A program made the translations under genes and the position numbers. The notes under the pieces are model-generated. The model was given only the letters and a program-made list of their open reading frames with translations. It was not told where the DNA came from and searched no databases. Shown here piece by piece: positions 47,764-58,303 of a stretch of 64,000 nt of DNA (its first letter is position 1; each line of letters begins with the position of its first letter). This DNA comes from Oikopleura dioica (Eukaryota; Chordata; Appendicularia; Copelata; Oikopleuridae): assembly GCA_907165135.1 (NCBI GenBank), contig OU015568.1, positions 14,330,501 through 14,394,500 of the forward strand, read 5' to 3'.

Positions 47764-48962
47764 ATGCTTTCAAAAGGTGTTCGCCTCGTCTGCGTCCGAA
47801 ATGCGTCTTCTTTGGGATTTATCGGTCTCGGAAACATGGGTGGTCCCATGGCCATGAATCTCCTCAACAAGGCAAAGGGAGATCTCTGGGTCTACGATGT
47901 CAAGTACGATTCTCGATTTCAACGAAATAAATGAACGCATCAACCATTTTAGCGCAGACTCAGTCGACAAAGCCGTCAAGGCCGGCGCCAAAGCGGCATC
48001 GGCTCCAGCTGAAATTGCGGAAAATTGCGACAGAATTGTCACCATGCTTCCCAACTCTCCTCACGTTATGTCCACTTTTGGTGGGGAGCAAGGCTTGCTC
48101 TCCACAGCCAAAGCTGGCACTCTCTTTCTCGATTGTTCGACCATTGACCCCGCCGCCGCACAGACAGTAAGCGTTTGCCATTTCAACTAAATCAGCTATT
48201 TGTTTAAAAAAACATGCATTCATTTCCATTCAGGTCGCCAAAATGTGTCTTGAGAAGGAAACAGGTCTGTCAAGGCAAATGCTCTCCGCAAATATTTAAC
48301 GCTTGTGATTATTCTAGTCTTCATGGATGCACCTGTCTCTGGTGGTGTCGGAGCTGCTGCTGCTGGCACTTTGACCTTCATGGTTGGAGGACCCGCCGCC
48401 GAGTTTGAAGCTGGACAGTCCATCTTGCAGCACATGGGGGCAAAAATCGTCGCGTGTGGAGATGTTGGAACTGGCCAGGGTTCGATCACCGACAAAACCG
48501 ACAACTATTTTATGCTTCTTTTCAGCTGCAAAAATTTGCAACAATATGATGCTTGGAATCTCGATGGTCGGCGTTTCCGAAACTTACAATCTTGGCAAGC
48601 GACTCGGCCTTGATCCCAAGATTCTCGCATCTATCGTCAACGCCGCTTCTGGACGATGCTGGGCGTCGGACACTTACAATCCCGTCCCAGGCGTTATTGA
48701 AGGCGTCCCTAGCTCAAATGGATACGCCGGTGGTTTTGGTACTACTCTTATGGCCAAGGTAGATCCTCCGATGATCTTTCGACTCTCATCTGTTTCTTAG
48801 GATCTTGGCCTCGCTCAAGACGCTGCCACAAACACCCAATCACCAATCCCACTTGGATCCCTTGCTCACCAAATCTACCGAGTCATGTCCTCTGATCCTC
48901 GCTTCGCCGACAAGGACTTTTCTTCTGTCTACGCCCTTCTTTCCGAAGAAAAGCTTCTCTAA
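47764..48962 (+). CDS. HIBADH: 3-hydroxyisobutyrate dehydrogenase, mitochondrial
   Basis: NAD-dependent oxidation of 3-hydroxyisobutyrate to methylmalonate semialdehyde in valine breakdown. Exons 47764-47903, 47953-48166, 48234-48264, 48318-48479, 48526-48758 and 48801-48962 sum to 942 bases (313 residues). Features are the Rossmann motif [13 protein letters not shown], the substrate loop [13 protein letters not shown], the catalytic Lys in GQAAKICNN and the signature [15 protein letters not shown]. The start at 47764 gives [16 protein letters not shown], a mitochondrial presequence. An upstream in-frame ATG at 47746 would add MTNDYR and is less presequence-like. Confidence 0.96.
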
Positions 48963-49244
48963 CTTGCCAAGCCATAGAAAATTTATAAAGCAACATACAA
49001 AGTAAAAGCTACCCTGACCTTAAATTGTCAACTTCTGTTGTTTTTTTTTGTTATTTCAAAGTTCCGAGACATATATTCATTTACCTAAAAACTGCTTTCA
49101 GCCCTTTTTTCAACCAATAAACGTTCAGAAAAAAAAATAAAAAATGAAAAAACTTCTTGTCCGTCCGAATTGTTTTCAAATGCAAAACTCGATCAGAAGA
49201 TCAAAAATGAGCCGCTTACGCAGATCGGCGTCAAGTGGCAGAAT

Positions 49245-49672
49245 ATGAAAGAAAGTGTCCATTATCAGAAGAATTTGCTCAAATATGGAGTCATTGCCGG
49301 CTTGATTTCAACTATCGTAATTACAATTTACACCACTGCTTCAATCAGGCTGCAGCTTTTGGAAATGGAAAAGGCGCAGCTCGATATTCTGATTAAAAAG
49401 CACAAGGTTTGTTCTTTCCCATAATTACAGGAGTACTCCATTATGTTAATTTCTAAATTATTTCAACGAGCGCTTGAGTAAAAAGCATCGTAGTAAAAAG
49501 CCGTAAATGATCAAAAAGGAAATCAAGAGATGACTATTTTTATTAGCTTGAGAGTCTGCGTCGCGAGCTGTATCCAGAGTCTTCTAAGAAGTCGGAAGCA
49601 GACCTCTCCAAAAGACAAAGAAGCTGGACAAACTGGGCACTTTCATTCCTAAACTCTTCAACAAGCAAATAA
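49245..49672 (+). CDS. Small single-pass membrane protein, unknown
   Basis: Two exons, 49245-49406 and 49547-49672, joined in phase 0 by a GT-AG intron, encode 95 residues. A membrane helix, YGVIAGLISTIVITIYTTAS, is followed by a coiled coil (QLLEMEKAQLDILIKKHKLE) and a basic, Trp-containing tail. The frame is open upstream to about 49170, so the true start may lie further 5'. It resembles small mitochondrial inner-membrane assembly proteins in layout only. It sits 100 bases upstream of the SLC5 gene on the same strand. Confidence 0.5.
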
Positions 49673-49763
49673 TTTTCTCTCTTTCCCTCTTCGCCGTTTT
49701 TTTCCTTTATTCATTCTTCAATTTATTCAGTCTTCAGTATAAAAGAGAGAAGTGAATTTCTGG

Positions 49764-49771
49764 TTTAGATA
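49764..49771 (+). promoter_or_regulatory. Candidate trans-splice acceptor of the SLC5 gene
   Basis: GGTTTAG ends at 49768, three bases before the start codon and under 110 bases after the preceding stop. This fits spliced-leader addition to a downstream or short-spaced gene. Confidence 0.4.
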
Positions 49772-51564
49772 ATGTCAGAACTGGCAGCAGTCGAAATCGT
49801 CATCATATGTACGATTCTAGCGATAACCGTGATCATCGGCATCGCAAACAGAGCCAGCGGCGAAAATGCAGGAAAAGCGAAAGCGTCTTTATTGACAATC
49901 ACTGTTTCAATCGTCGTTACCTTCAGTAGTTCTATCGCGATGATGGGCGTCCCATCCGAATACTGGAAATTTGGTCCCCGTTATTGCATTATTGGGCTGA
50001 CATATTTACCCGTTGCGCTCGTTGTTTGTAAATATTTTATCCCGCGTTTTTGCGGACATAATTTTGAATCTTCATTTGAGGCATGGTTTTCAAAAGAGAT
50101 TCTTCTTTATCAAAAAGTAATTTTCTTACATCCCTGAAAACCTGGGAAAAGGTTTTAACGAAGCGTTTCAACAAATCTACATCAAAACTCGCCATCAGTA
50201 TTTATCTTTTTCAATGCACCATTTACCTTGGCGTCACGCTTTTTACTCCTGCCCAGGCCCTCGCTGTCATTTTCCCCTCTGCCGGTCTGAAGACAATCCT
50301 TTCCGTTTTATTTCTCGTATGCATCGTCACCACTGCTCTTGGGGGGATGAAAGCGGTGCTCCTTAGTGATCTTTTCTTTGGCTTTGTGATGATTTTTGGA
50401 CAGTCGTGGATTCTTCTTTCTGGATTTCAAGAAGCGTTTTCAAATGGAACTGTTTTTAAATTTCCGGAGTACGAATACGATGTCCACAAATTCAAGCTTT
50501 ATTCTATTTGGGATTCTGGAATTGGCGGTTTCTTTATGTGCTTGTATCTGTACGGCGTCAATCAAGCTTCCATCCAAAGATATTTGAGTGCTTCTTCTGT
50601 TTCTGATGCCAAGGAATGGGTCTGTAACCGTTGTTTTTCGCCAATAAAGAAACATTTTGTTGATGCAAATTGACCGAATGGCGCAGTCATTGAATATTCT
50701 ATGAGTTTAAATTAATTCGCAGTGGATATCAGATGACCCTCTACTAGAGGTGATTCTCATTTCGAAAAATAGACAATTCTACAATTCTATTAGATAATTT
50801 TCTGCTAGTTAGAGACCCTCTGCAAAGAAATCAATCATATTTACGATGTTGGCCTTGCTTCTTGTTCTGCTAATTGGTGTCGGCTTCGGAGCATTGATTG
50901 AGATAAAATACCCTAATTTTTCCGGTCTGCCAGCAGCTATCACGCGACGGGACCAGTTGATGATTTTTTACATTTTCGAAAACTACGGGAATGGACTCTT
51001 CCGGGGCCTTTTTGTCGGCTGTATGATTTCTGCTGCTTTGTCGACTGCTTCTTCGATAATCGCTGTTATTTCATCGACCATCCATGTAGATCTGTTAGAG
51101 AGAAAGTCGCGAAAAATCGCACTGGATTTTGAAATTGGAGGAAGGGGGATATCAGTGATAACTGGCCTCGTCTGTTATCTGATAGGTAAGCCTTACATTT
51201 TTTCCAATTTTCTAAAATTTTATGAGCATTGGGAATCGCACACAGCGGGGATTCTGTCATCAAACTAGCAATGACCAATTTTGGCGTTTGTGGCGGCCCC
51301 ATTCTCGGCCTTTATACCGTCGCTTTCTTCAGCAAACACCGGAAGGTTTCTGCTCAGATCGGCACAATATTCAGTCTTTTGCTCACTGCTACTCTCGGAT
51401 ACTTGCCTGTTTTTGGAGTGAAGACGGGGATACCTTTCCTGTTCTTGAGCTTTGTTGGATTTATTTCTGTATTATTGATATCCGTTACTGTTGATTCTCT
51501 CTTCTTTCATGTTTTGAAGAATGAAGAATTGGATGAAAGCAAAGCGCTGAGAATTGAAGAATAG
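49772..51564 (+). CDS. SLC5-type sodium/solute symporter
   Basis: Multi-pass sodium-coupled transporter of the SLC5 family, closest in pattern to the SMCT/SMVT branch (monocarboxylates, vitamins). Recognisable segments are KRFNKSTSK before a helix, LFTPAQALAVI, TTALGGMKAVLLSD (sodium-site helix), YLYGVNQASIQRYLSA, the stretch ending SAALSTASSIIAVISSTIHVDLLER, and terminal helices to stop 51564. The first internal intron can be read as GC-AG after SSFE or as GT-AG after LYQK. A later intron joins DAKEW (about 50620) to KSIIFTMLALL (about 50830). The substrate cannot be named. Confidence 0.85.
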
Positions 51565-51680
51565 GATTTTTGAAGAATTATAGAATTTTAAAATGACGAC
51601 TTCCTAAAAAACTACCTCAACTTCATCGTATTTATTTAAAATATATATTTACAACGACGGTTGTTTTCTAACGCTCGCGT

Positions 51681-51692
51681 CTTTAGAATGTT
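51681..51692 (+). promoter_or_regulatory. Candidate trans-splice acceptor of MGAT2
   Basis: CGTCTTTAG ends at 51686, seven bases before the chosen start codon at 51693 and about 120 bases after the SLC5 stop. It is a pyrimidine-rich acceptor without an upstream exon. Confidence 0.4.
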
Positions 51693-54300
51693 ATGAGGTG
51701 TCATTTGATGTCTGCCGTCTACCTCGTGGTCGGCGCAGTCGCCATTCTTGGCGCTGTACACTTGTTCCACGCAAATGACGAGCTTGGGCTGACCAAGAGG
51801 TCTTCATCGTCGTATGATGATACTCTCGTGCGTCTCGGCCACAGAAGCGAGGAAACTTCTGACTTCGACGATCGAATTGAAAAGGAGCACGATCTCAGCT
51901 TCAGGATCAATGAAATGTTAGACCAGGTCATCGAACTCGGTAAGACAAGCTGTTGTATTAACACTTTACTTGCACTAACGAAGCTTTATCTGAATCCGAA
52001 TCGTTTCAAATGCTGAAATTCAGAGGCACTCAAAACGCACCACTTTGATGCTATGCTAAAACTGATAAGTAACGCTCAAGAACAGCACAAGATTGACCCA
52101 CATAGAGCAGAAGCGATTAAATCAAAAGTGAGAACGAGTAAACTTTTGTGGTCAAAAACATCGACGACAACTACCACTACTACTACCACGAAAAGCACGA
52201 AAGCACCTACTATCAATTCACCTGTTGATAAAGCCGGTAAATTTCGCTAATACCCTACTACTAATAGCCTATTAGTAAACCATCATTTGTTGAAAAACCC
52301 TGAAAATCTTGTATAGGATTTCCTCCTATAGGAGCTGCCGTTGCCCAAGTCCCTGCTGTGCCCGCCGTTCCCGCTGTCGCTCAAAGAGGACCTCCCCAGA
52401 AAACAACACCATCACCTGAACAGCTCAAAATGCGCGAAGAAGCGGAGAAACTTGTCCCGAAGCCTTCCATGAACCCATTCCGGCCTGTCACATCGTCGAT
52501 CGAGGATGACGCCAAGTTCATGAAGCTATTCAATGACAAGAGACGTTTCATGTACGCCGAGCGAGAAAAGATTGAGGAAAAGAATTTCCAGGGTATGAAA
52601 AACAAAGCCAGGGTCGCTGCTGATCAGAGATACAAGGTCTTGCTCGAAAATAGAAAAGTAGATGAAAGCTACAAACCGGCGAAGGTACTTTTAAATAAAA
52701 GGCTCCTTCTTCAACAGAAAATTTAAGCCACCAGCAGCTGGGGCGAAATTCGATCCCCAAAAGCGTGAATGGACGATCACCGACCGACCCACTCCAACTC
52801 CTGGGCCTCCAACGACGACGACGCAGAACCCCCTGACTGATGATGATTTAACAAAAGTAAGAGAACAAATCCAACTGATAAACGATCAGGCAGCTCATGG
52901 GCCGTACTCAAAGGCAAGTTGACTTCTTGATGTCTTTTGCTAATCAGTTTTAGGACGCTGGGGAATACTATGATAACATATTCCTGATTCAAGTGCATTC
53001 TCGTACTGATTTCACTAAATTCTTTTTGGAAACTGTTTCGAAGCAGCCGAATCTTTCAAAATCCAAGAATCTCATCGGTAAAGCCCCGAATATCTTCAAT
53101 TTTTAAGCCCCTTTCAGTGATTTCCCATGATATCTGGCGCGAGGACATGAACTTCCTGACCCAAAACATCGCTGACTCTGGACTGGACATTCCATTTGTA
53201 AACATCTTCTTTCCTAAATCCGTTCTCTTCTACAAAAATGAATTCCCTGCCTCTTCACCTGAGGATTGTCCAGTAAAAATCGGCTACGATGGAGCGCAAG
53301 AGGCAAAATGCCAAAATCGAGAGTGGTTTGACACTTTCGATAACTACAGGTAGTAGTATTTTTACGACGCTAAAACCAAATAGAATATAGAGAGCCTCAT
53401 ATTGTTAATATCAAACATCATTGGTGGTGGAAATTGAATTTCGTGAACCAATACTTTAAATTTGGTTATTTGATCCTTGTCGAAGAAGATCATGCGTTAT
53501 CTGAAGATGCTCTTCACGTTCTCGATCTCATGAAAGACATCAGAGTTGAGAAGGGTAATTCACTGTTTTAAATTATGCCGACGTTTATCTGATTTGTAGG
53601 AGCTGACTTGATCGCCCTTGGACACTACACGAACAATTTAAAACTTGGGACGAAGGTAACTACCTATCAAATTCATCATATACATATTTCATTGCGTTAG
53701 CTATCAAAAACACCTCCAGAGCAAGTTAAAGTGGAAGAGTGGTTCTCTGGCGCTTACAACATGGCGATGGCAGTTTCAAAACGATGGGTTGATGATGTCA
53801 TCGCCATGGCCTACGACTTCTGGTGAGATTTGTCTACAGATACAGAGTTAATATTTTTGAAAGTGCCTATGATGACTATAACTGGGACTGGACGCTTCTT
53901 CACCTGTCAAGAGAGATTCTAACACAACAACCAGGAAAACAGCCTTGGAAAGTCATGGTTCCTATTTTGCCTAGGTCACAGCATCTGGGAATTACTGGCT
54001 GTGGAGTTCACTTTACAAAAGGTAGAGGAGCCCTTGTTAATTATCTAAATCAAAATTGCCAAAGGTGGCTGCAACTTCGAAAACATCAAATCCATGTTCG
54101 AAAAAGACCAAGCCGTCCTGATGAATTCTGGGAAAATGTTTCCCCAAAGTCTCACTGTAGCCAGTCTGGCGAAGAAAAAATCAAGTTCCATCACCAGAAA
54201 TGGAGGATGGGGCGACCTTCGAGATATTCTTATGTGCCTTGAGTACCCGAAAAATGCCCTTGATATTGATATGTCTTTTCTTGAAAAGATTAAGATATAA
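51693..54300 (+). CDS. MGAT2: Alpha-1,6-mannosyl-glycoprotein 2-beta-GlcNAc transferase (GnT-II)
   Basis: Golgi type II enzyme that adds the GlcNAc starting the second antenna of complex N-glycans. Eleven exons from 51693 to 54300 sum to 2091 bases (696 residues; human 447). MSAVYLVVGAVAILGAVHLF is the signal anchor. The stem is unusually long (about 300 residues), with coiled-coil, Pro-rich and TTTTTTTTT segments. The catalytic domain from about residue 334 has IQVHSR, KHHWWWKL (about 458), the metal-binding EEDH (about 483), YDDYNWDWTL (about 566) and RNGGWGDLRD. The intron 52914-52953 starts GC after TCAAAG. The catalytic motifs appear intact. Confidence 0.93.
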
Positions 54301-54856
54301 ACCAAACTAATTTAATTAGTTTATGTAGCTAGATACATATTTTGTTACATTTTATTTATAATATATTTGCTAAATATATTTGTACAACTCGCAACAAAAA
54401 ATACTTAAAAATGAAGCCCGCTAAATTGTTTCGTTTTATTCGAATTTGTACGTTTTTAATGTTTACTCAAAGCCACACGAAATTGAAATTTTACCTCATT
54501 TTCTGTATAAATCCGAATAAATTATTGGCCTTTGCTTTTAGCTTTCTTTCCTGGTGAAAAGTTCAGTCTTTCTAGTTCTAAAATAACCAAAATAAAGAAT
54601 TTATAACAAGGTTATTTTCTTAGTTTCAAGCTCTAGTTGCTTCTATGTGTATATCTGTTTTTCAACCTTATTAAATACGCTTCTCTTCATCTTTTTCTGT
54701 AATTCATATTTTCAAAAATCCCGTATCCGCAATTCCGAATATATTTTGCCCCTTTTTCCTTCTGCAGTCCCCTGTTATCGAGTTCATTATGATGCCAAAA
54801 ATACAGTAAATCGCAAGAACACTAAATTCCTCTTCAAACTGAAAATCTAAGACAAG
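54301..54856. other. Intergenic, nothing recognised
   Basis: AT-rich spacer with polyadenylation-like signals after MGAT2. The short frames carry no family signal. Confidence 0.45.
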
Positions 54857-57800
54857 ATGTCGGACAGTGATAATGAAGTTGTCGCCGAAATCGATATCGG
54901 ACACGATGGTATTTGAATCTATAAGAATCAGTCACTAATTTTTCTTCCAGCACAATGGCTTGAGCAGCCTATTGACCCTGGCCTGACCCACCGATGGACC
55001 ATCTATCTCCGAGGCAAAGAAGGCGGCAAGATCGAAAAGTACATCAAGAGCGTCACATTCAAACTCCACGAGACCTTTCCTAATCCCCATCGCTTGTTAG
55101 AGAGCGTTCCGTTTCAAATCACCGAGAATGGCTATGCCGGCTTCTTGGTCCCAATCGAGATAGTCTTTCGCAACGGACTGACTACTGAGTTGAAATACGA
55201 GCTTCAGTTGTTAACTGGACGCGATTGTGCTGCTAAAAGGACTGGCAAAGCAACATTCTATAATTGAAAGAGTCTATTTGCTATTTTTTGAAAAAATCAC
55301 GTGCTTGCAATCACTTTATCATGATCGATTTACGTAGCAAATCCTTTGTTCTATTATTAAAGTTTAAAAAAGAAAACTTTATATTTACTTCTATAGCGTA
55401 AATATTATTGTCACGGCAAAGATATCAAATTCGATAGCTACGGTTTCTGATTCTCAGATTTAGCCAATAGATCAAAATCTGTAGCTAGAATTTTTCTCGC
55501 CAGGTTTTTTGATAGCGATCGCCAGGGTCAGTTAGTGACCTGCGCTCACGCTTGCCCCCTACTAATCCATTATTGGCACTAGAAACATTGTTTAGCCTGA
55601 GCTTCAGAACAGAGCAGATATCCTTTCAAAATCCAGACGTCAAGTTTCGCAAGATTTTAATAGCAGGAGGTTGCTATTCAAGAAGAAAAGCCCCGCCAAA
55701 GAGCCCTCCTACTTTGGGATCGAAAACCAAGCCTTCCAAATCGGATAAAAGCGAGAGAAAATCCATGAAGAAAGAGAGAAGAGAAAAGGATGAAAAGAAA
55801 AGATCAAGAGACAAAGATCGTCTCGAAGAAAAAGCCGCTAGATCGGAGAAAACGCACTCTTCAAAATCGGTGAGACAAAGTTTTCTTTTCTTCAGTTGAC
55901 AGGAATTCCAGAGCCGAGAGGAGAAAATTCGCGATCGTTTGTCCGAAAAATCCTCTTCTGATCGAAAAGAAAAGAAGAGAAAGGACAAGGACAAAGAACG
56001 ACTTTCTAATATCGAAAGCGATAGCAGCAGTGTCAACCTTGATCGCGAAAAATTGCGGCTGAAAGAAAAAGAAGAGAGGAGAAAAGAAAGGGAGAAGCTG
56101 AGACGCTCCGAAGGGCTTAATTTGGAGGAAAAGAAAAAAGAAAAGAAGAAGAAAAGAGAGACGATCGCAACATCGGATGGAAAGGAATCTCATAGGAAGG
56201 GAAACAATTAAATTTCGCTAAAAAGAGATTATTCTGGTGCGAGTCAAATTTTATTTCCCTGATCAAGAATACGAGACAAGGATCGTCCATCGATCGAAAA
56301 GAAGAGAAAATCTACAGAGGAACAACCGTCTGAGGTACATTTTATTCAAGCTGGTATTTTTTATCGATCGATAGTCTCTTCCATAAAATGAAGCACCGTT
56401 TGATACGGATGTATCGTCTTCTTAGATCGCATAGATTCATCTTCATTGACTTATGTAAAGTTCGAAAACGCCTTCTTCATCCAAAATTGTTACCAATTAT
56501 GAGCGACCCAACAAGAGAAAGACTTATTTTTAAATATCGACTTCAGGAGCCACCGACAAAGAAGAAGAAAGAAAAACATGATACAAGCTTACATGAGAAA
56601 CTGGACGAGTCAGAAAGGTTCGAATCTCGCAATCGTATAAATTTGATGTAGTTTATCCACGCGTCATATCAGCTGATGTTATAAATCAATTAATATTATA
56701 TCGGTTTAGGAGGAGAAAAGATAAAAAGCGTCGCAAGGAACGAGAAAGTGGGCGAAGTTCAGAAAAGCTCAGTCCGCTTTCAAAGCAGTTTATAAAGGAG
56801 CAAAAGATAAAAGAGGAAAAAATATCTCCAGAGTACCCACCAATCCCGAAGATTTCAATCAAACGTGAGCCCAGAAATAGCTCTGAATACAGAGCGTCAG
56901 AATATCGAGCGGATATCTCAAGCCGGAAAACGGAACGAGTAAAGAAAGAAGTAAAAGTCAAAGAAGAGCCAAAGTCGGATTTCAAGCACACGTCAAGAAT
57001 AGCGAATAAAGATATTTCCGAGCTAAGGTAGGAATTATTAGAAAAATAAGTGAAATGGGGCGCAGCAGGAAGCGATGGCAATCTATAAATATAGATTAGT
57101 CTTTTGAGAAGTTCCATAATCGCCCGGAAAGCTGCCTGAGATCACACGCTATGTTTCGATAGCAATCTCGCAATCCGCAGCGGGTCATGAATGCTCCAGC
57201 TGCTCGGATATATAAACCCTCCCTCATCTCCTTTTTCTCAAAACATCCCCTAAAACTCAAAAAGCCAAAAAATCAAATTATCAAAAAATGGAATCTACTC
57301 GCATTTCCGAAGCAGATTGCTTATACACATCTTCTAGTGACAAAACTTCGATTGCATCTTCTCCTGCCAATTCAATGCCCCAGACGCCAATTTCATCTGC
57401 CCACTCCTACGGTCGTTCTCCTGCTACTGACGCGCCCAAGCATCGCTCCCCAGCAAGTGTTCTCAGTCACACAGAACAGCAAGAACTTCCCAAGGTTCCT
57501 TTGGGCGCGAGTACCTTAGGTATTCATATTTCCAATTTTTCTCATGCTTAATTTTCTTTATAGAGAATCTTCCTTCCGATGACGGTGAATTGTCAGACTC
57601 CAACTCGTCAGACAGCGACTCCCTGATCGAATCAAGCTCATCTGACGAGTCTGATGATGTCGACATGGATTTCATCCAAAAGGTAGACTCCCTTTTTAGC
57701 TATTATAAACTATCATTTTATAGAAATTCATCAAATTCGCTGAGGACGAGACAGAAGTCTATGACGAAAAGCTGAGAAAAATTATGAACATTGTTTTCGC

Positions 57801-57984
57801 CCATTACGAGTCGCACTACAAGTCTTCCGACAGGTAAAATAATCGTTATAAGTCGCATTTGGTGACAGCCTTTTTTAGATACTGTGAAAACGAAGCTGAT
57901 CTCCAATTCGACCTTACCCTTCTTCCGAAAACAGCGCTGATCGCGATCCACAAAGTCATCACTGAAGAGATCAGATCAAGCTAA
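54857..57984 (+). CDS. MLLT3: AF9/ENL homologue: YEATS domain and C-terminal AHD
   Basis: Super elongation complex subunit that reads acylated histone H3 through YEATS and recruits AF4 or DOT1L through its C-terminal ANC1-homology domain. Eleven exons (54857-54908, 54951-55206, 55596-55869, 55903-56195, 56268-56334, 56547-56617, 56710-57027, 57338-57519, 57564-57682, 57724-57833, 57879-57984) sum to 1848 bases (615 residues). YEATS landmarks are LTHRWTIYLRG, ENGYAGFLVPIE and FQNPDVKFRK. A Lys/Arg/Ser-rich middle and an acidic Ser stretch follow. The end, DLQFDLTLLPKTALIAIHKV, matches the AHD pattern. The intron 56196-56267 fits only as GA-AG. The exon 2 to 3 junction is the least certain; unspliced, the frame stops at 55266. 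Confidence 0.85.
57209..57216 (+). promoter_or_regulatory. TATA box inside an intron of the AF9/ENL gene
   Basis: TATATAAA lies in the intron 57028-57337. About 70 bases downstream is an ATG at 57288, in frame with exon 8 (MESTRISEADCLYT, then SSSDKTS), without splicing. A short transcript would encode only the acidic region and the AHD. Confidence 0.5.
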
Positions 57985-58303
57985 TCGTCCGACAGAAATG
58001 TCCTGTCAGATTCCTACTACGCTCTTCAGAATTTACTACAAATCCCGAACCCCTTCGCTAGCTGCAATATATTTATTTTTTCCGATCGCTTTCTGAACAA
58101 ATAATTCTGGTGATATTTATAATTTTTATTTCTTCCAAACCTTCTGTCTTCATTCAATAGAAAAAAAACTTAACCCATAATTTATAATAAATACGAGTAT
58201 TTATACCGGAAACAAAATAGTGAAATTTCTTCTAAAATTTCATCATCGTTGACTTCTAAATGCATATACAGGCATAAGACCTACTGACATTTTTCTTGCT
58301 AGA
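57985..58303. other. Intergenic spacer
   Basis: 3'UTR of the AF9/ENL gene and upstream of the TMEM143-like gene. TTGCTAG ending at 58301, two bases before the next ATG, is a possible trans-splice acceptor. Confidence 0.4.

Noticed and set aside
54951-55266. A short YEATS-only gene ending at the stop 55266
   Set aside because: The YEATS strand FQNPDVKFRK and its follow-on continue at 55596, and a GT donor at 55207 restores phase, so the stop most likely lies in an intron. An alternative short product is not excluded.
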